Source: Flavobacteriales bacterium
GTDB lineage: Bacteria; Bacteroidota; Bacteroidia; Flavobacteriales_D; Crocinitomicaceae
Length of the DNA: 8,483 nucleotides
NCBI GenBank assembly: GCA_947458985.1
Contig: CANHBA010000089.1
Coordinates: 1-8,483, forward strand
Reading direction: 5' to 3'
Part shown: piece after piece, positions 5,886 through 8,483 of the stretch
Layout of the letters: every line of letters begins with the position of its first letter
Position numbering within the stretch: position 1 is the first letter of the stretch
Position numbers and translations under genes: made by a program
The notes under the pieces: generated by a model
The model's database searches: none
What the model was told of the DNA's origin: nothing
Seen by the model: only the letters and a program-made list of their open reading frames with translations

Positions 5886-6737
5886 ATGTTTGGCCTGGCT
5901 AATCTCATTACTTCTTTTAACCTACTTGGCGGTATTTGCTCTATTATTTTCAGTTTGAGCGGTAGGCTCGACTGGGCTGTTTATGCGCTAGCCATCGCCG
6001 CTATACTCGATTTCTTAGATGGTTTTGTGGCACGCTTTACCAAAACCAATGGCCTGCTCGGCAAACAACTCGACTCTCTGGCCGACCTCGTTAGTTTTGG
6101 CGTGGCCCCTGGTATTTTCATGTTTGTCATGATCATTGTTGGTATTGACCAAAGTGGGCTCATGAAAAACGCACAAGGTGTTCAAAGCTATGGCGGTGTG
6201 TCTCAAGAATATGTCGTAGCCCAACTCATCGACTGGAAAGCCGCCTTCTTTTATGGCCGCAACAACACCTACAACGCCTCTATTCAGTATTTACCTTTTG
6301 CAGCACTCATCATTCCTTTCTTTGCGTTATTTCGCTTGGCCAAATTCAATATCGACGAACGCCAAACAGACAAATTCATTGGTGTCCCTACCCCAACTGC
6401 CACCATTTTCTACGCGTTCTTTCCGCTCTACTTTTGGTTTGAACTTCCCAATTGGAGCCATCAGTCTGCTTTCATTTACGGTGTGTTTGATTGTTATACA
6501 CTCAGTGTTATTTCGGTGTTGTTTGCTGTATTAATGGTGACTGAATTGCCATTACTAGCGCTCAAATTCAAAAACTTTGCATGGAGCGGCAACCAATACC
6601 GCTACTTATTACTCCTCATTTCGTTGATAAGTATTCCACTTTTTTTGGTTTGGGCCATTCCAATAATCGTAATTTTGTACCTGATTTTATCCATCATTGA
6701 AAATTTTCAATTCAAAAAACATGAAATTCAAAGCTGA
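5886..6737 (+). CDS. pssA: CDP-diacylglycerol--serine O-phosphatidyltransferase (phosphatidylserine synthase)
   Basis: A 283-residue integral membrane enzyme that joins CDP-diacylglycerol and serine to give phosphatidylserine, the precursor of phosphatidylethanolamine. The CDP-alcohol phosphatidyltransferase motif DGxxAR-x8-GxxxDxxxD is complete: Asp45, Gly46, Ala49, Arg50, Gly59, Asp63 and Asp67. Further family marks are LITSFNLLGG at the N-terminus and RLAKFNIDERQTDKFIGVPTPT (from 150). About seven hydrophobic segments are visible, the last near 253-277. The soluble stretch at about 88-134 (QSGLMKNAQGVQSYGG onwards) looks longer than in short ~235-residue homologues. The ATG at 5886 is used; an in-frame TTG at 5811 would overlap the divergent gene and the promoter region. 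The 3' end overlaps purS by 17 nt, suggesting a shared mRNA. Confidence 0.94.
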   Translation: MFGLANLITSFNLLGGICSIIFSLSGRLDWAVYALAIAAILDFLDGFVARFTKTNGLLGKQLDSLADLVSFGVAPGIFMFVMIIVGIDQSGLMKNAQGVQSYGGVSQEYVVAQLIDWKAAFFYGRNNTYNASIQYLPFAALIIPFFALFRLAKFNIDERQTDKFIGVPTPTATIFYAFFPLYFWFELPNWSHQSAFIYGVFDCYTLSVISVLFAVLMVTELPLLALKFKNFAWSGNQYRYLLLLISLISIPLFLVWAIPIIVILYLILSIIENFQFKKHEIQS

Positions 6738-6972
6738 AATCGACGTCATGCCCCTCGACGCGCTTCTAGACCCACAAGGAAAAGCCGTAACCAATTCCAT
6801 GAAAAACATCGGGCTCGCCCAAATTGATGGCGTTCGCATTGGCAAACACATCCGACTATTTGTTGAAGCCGCAAGCATGGCTGAAGCAGAACAAATGGTT
6901 GATACCGCGTGCAAAAAAATGTTAGCCAACCAAATCATGGAGAGCTATCATTTTGAGCTTACCGAGGCCTAA
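6721..6972 (+). CDS. purS: Phosphoribosylformylglycinamidine synthase subunit PurS
   Basis: An 83-residue protein of the normal PurS length. It begins KFKAEIDVMPLDALLDPQGKA and has the family's NSMKNIGLAQIDGVRIGKHIRL core and a C-terminal helix-strand (AEAEQMVDTACKKMLAN). PurS dimers bridge the glutaminase PurQ and the small PurL in the three-part FGAM synthase of purine synthesis. Neither purQ nor purL is next to it, which is unusual, since many genomes group these genes. The ATG at 6721 gives the family start; the frame opens a little earlier at 6697, inside pssA. It overlaps pssA by 17 nt in another frame and is followed by the aldehyde dehydrogenase after 4 nt, so it is probably translated from the pssA mRNA. 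Confidence 0.92.
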   Translation: MKFKAEIDVMPLDALLDPQGKAVTNSMKNIGLAQIDGVRIGKHIRLFVEAASMAEAEQMVDTACKKMLANQIMESYHFELTEA

Positions 6973-6976
6973 GCCA

Positions 6977-8398
6977 ATGTCAAAAGGTTTCAGGACCTTT
7001 CAAGCTTCCCAAAACACCTGGGATACCCATTTGTATTTCCCAACACCTGCATCCTTCTTGCAAGAATGGGAAAACAACATCCGTTCTGATCAATCCTTCT
7101 TTAGAAACACAGCTCCCCAACTAAGAGCAGAGTTATTGTTGCGCATCGCCAGTTTCCTAGAAAGTGACAAAACCGCTATTCAAAAAATATACTGCCAAGA
7201 AAGCGGCCTTTCTATTGCTCGCTTTGAAACAGAATTTGCGCGACTAACGCATACCATCTCGCTTTTTGCCACACACATTCAAAAATGCACCTGGGAAAAG
7301 CAAAATGTACTTTCGGCTGAAAACAAAACCCTTGTCAAAAAGCGCATAGCCCTCGGCCCTGTTTTAGTGTTGGGTTCCTCTAATTTTCCGCTGGCATATT
7401 CCACCATGGGTGGTGACACTGTTGCTGCACTAGCGGCGGGTTGCTGTGTTGTAGTCAAAGCCCATCCTATGCATGTGGGCACGAGTATTGCCGTGTCAAG
7501 CTGCATTGAACGCGCTTTACAAGAACTCCAATTACCGCGAACTATTTTTAGTCATGTCCTTGACAACACCTTTCATTGGGCCAACACTTTTGCCGGTCAT
7601 CCACAAATCAAAGCTATCGGCTTTACAGGCAGCATCAAAGGTGGCCGCGCGCTCATGGACCTCGCTGCACAAAGACCCAACCCCATACCTGTTTTTGCCG
7701 AAATGGGCAGCCTCAATCCGGTGGTTATCTGTTCAGATATCGACACAGCTCAAATAGAAATTATTGCGCAGCAATTAGCGCGTTCTATTTGCACAGACGC
7801 AGGTCAGTTCTGCACCAAACCCGGCCTACTCCTTGTTGCACAGCAGCATTTTGAAACTTTTAAGAAGGCACTTTTAAACGCGCTGACCGCCCAAGTTGCC
7901 GCACCAATGCTACACCCCGATATTTTTCAGAAGTTTGAGGCGCGCAAACGCCAAGTTTTTCAAATCAAAGGCGTCACAAAGTATCAAAGCCATCAAAATG
8001 CAATTGGTATTTTAGGACGCTGGGGCTTGGCTCAGGCCGAACTTGAACTCCTTTTGAAAGAACCAAGTTTATTAGAGGAAGTTTTTGGACCTTTTGCTGT
8101 TCTAAGTGCTTTTGAAAACGAAGCGCAACTTGAATCACTATTTGACCAAATCAATGGCCAACTGACAACTAGTGTATTCACAAACAACCCAGCGCTTTTA
8201 AATCATATAATGAGCGATTTCATCCAGGAAAAAGTCGGGCGCGTTATATTGAATAGTGTACCAACAGGCGTGAGTGTTGTGGAGGCCATGCATCATGGCG
8301 GCACGTATCCAGCAAGCAGCGATGCCCGTTTCACGGCAGTTGGCCCAGACAGCATTTTGCGCTTCACCAAAGAAGTGAGTTGGCAATTTCATGATTAG
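6977..8398 (+). CDS. Aldehyde dehydrogenase of the alpha-ketoglutaric semialdehyde dehydrogenase type (NADP+-dependent family)
   Basis: A 473-residue soluble enzyme. The active site is intact: Asn136 in SSNFPLAYS, Glu242 in VFAEMGSLNP and nucleophile Cys279 in GQFCTKPG, with the FTGSIKGGRAL cofactor loop before them and EEVFGPFA later. The blocks GGDTVAALAAGCCVVVKAHP, FAEMGS and the C-terminal HGGTYPASSDARFTAVG are hallmarks of the KGSADH branch, which oxidises 2,5-dioxopentanoate to 2-oxoglutarate at the end of pentose, sugar-acid or hydroxyproline breakdown. From memory, that branch is usually about 500-525 residues, so this protein is somewhat short, but both ends align well. Genes of the rest of such a pathway are not visible, so the substrate is inferred by family only. 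The ATG at 6977 lies 4 nt after purS; the earlier TTG at 6953 would overlap it. Confidence 0.88.
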   Translation: MSKGFRTFQASQNTWDTHLYFPTPASFLQEWENNIRSDQSFFRNTAPQLRAELLLRIASFLESDKTAIQKIYCQESGLSIARFETEFARLTHTISLFATHIQKCTWEKQNVLSAENKTLVKKRIALGPVLVLGSSNFPLAYSTMGGDTVAALAAGCCVVVKAHPMHVGTSIAVSSCIERALQELQLPRTIFSHVLDNTFHWANTFAGHPQIKAIGFTGSIKGGRALMDLAAQRPNPIPVFAEMGSLNPVVICSDIDTAQIEIIAQQLARSICTDAGQFCTKPGLLLVAQQHFETFKKALLNALTAQVAAPMLHPDIFQKFEARKRQVFQIKGVTKYQSHQNAIGILGRWGLAQAELELLLKEPSLLEEVFGPFAVLSAFENEAQLESLFDQINGQLTTSVFTNNPALLNHIMSDFIQEKVGRVILNSVPTGVSVVEAMHHGGTYPASSDARFTAVGPDSILRFTKEVSWQFHD

Positions 8399-8444
8399 AT
8401 ACACGTTAGATGCACAAACGCATAAATAACACCAATTTCTTTTG

Positions 8445-8452
8445 TATTTTTG
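8445..8452 (+). promoter_or_regulatory. -7 promoter box for a gene entering at the right edge
   Basis: TATTTTTG matches TAnnTTTG and lies 19 nt before an ATG at 8472, the same spacing as for the phosphatase gene. No clear -33 element is seen at the expected distance. The 73-bp stretch after the aldehyde dehydrogenase stop holds no recognisable terminator. Confidence 0.4.
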
Positions 8453-8471
8453 ATTATCAAACTACCCTTAT

Positions 8472-8483
8472 ATGGAAACACAA
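8472..8483 (+). CDS. Possible start of a next gene (only four codons inside the window)
   Basis: An ATG at 8472 opens a frame reading Met-Glu-Thr-Gln up to the edge. The only support is the promoter-like box at 8445-8452 at a spacing seen before other genes here. The product cannot be identified. Confidence 0.33.

Noticed and set aside
1..8483. Defence, mobile or biosynthetic island
   Set aside because: No transposase, integrase, toxin, nuclease, repeat array or synthase was found; all complete genes belong to known housekeeping, envelope or signalling families.

Overview
This 8.5 kb window looks like chromosome from a free-living Bacteroidota bacterium. The evidence is lineage-typical genes: a TonB-dependent outer-membrane receptor, a PorV/PorQ-family outer-membrane protein, a type B ribosomal protein L31 and a Bacteroidota-type PssA. 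In addition, -7 promoter boxes of the form TAnnTTTG stand before most of the genes, and they replace the usual -10 boxes. I see no mobile element, phage gene, CRISPR array, tRNA or rRNA. Gene density is very high.

Layout from left to right. (1) The 3' part of a TonB-dependent receptor gene (+) runs in from the left edge and ends at 1266. (2) A NarL/LuxR-type response regulator (-, 1267-1944) has a stop codon that directly abuts the receptor's. (3) A short divergent promoter region (1945-2038) separates it from a full-length Sua5-type threonylcarbamoyl-AMP synthase (+, 2039-2992), an enzyme of tRNA t6A synthesis. (4) A terminator hairpin lies in the convergent gap before the L31 type B gene (-, 3077-3331). 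(5) A second divergent promoter region (3332-3513) leads to a GAF-like/PP2C SpoIIE-type phosphatase (+, 3514-4734). (6) The phosphatase abuts, again with no spacer, a PorV/PorQ-family outer-membrane protein (-, 4735-5820). (7) A third divergent region (5821-5885) leads into a tight three-gene run: pssA (phosphatidylserine synthase), purS (small subunit of FGAM synthase) and an aldehyde dehydrogenase of the alpha-ketoglutaric semialdehyde dehydrogenase type. The first two overlap by 17 nt and the last two are 4 nt apart. (8) The right edge carries a promoter-like box and four codons of a possible next gene.

The genes do not form one pathway. They are compactly packed housekeeping, envelope and signalling genes. 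The points most worth a second look are a CPSC half zinc-knuckle in an otherwise type B L31, an orphan purS in an odd operon, two convergent gene pairs whose stop codons touch, a response regulator with an altered acidic pocket, and a set of precise Bacteroidota promoters, one placed so close to its start codon that the sua5 mRNA may be leaderless. I found no convincing evidence of a previously undescribed multi-gene system.
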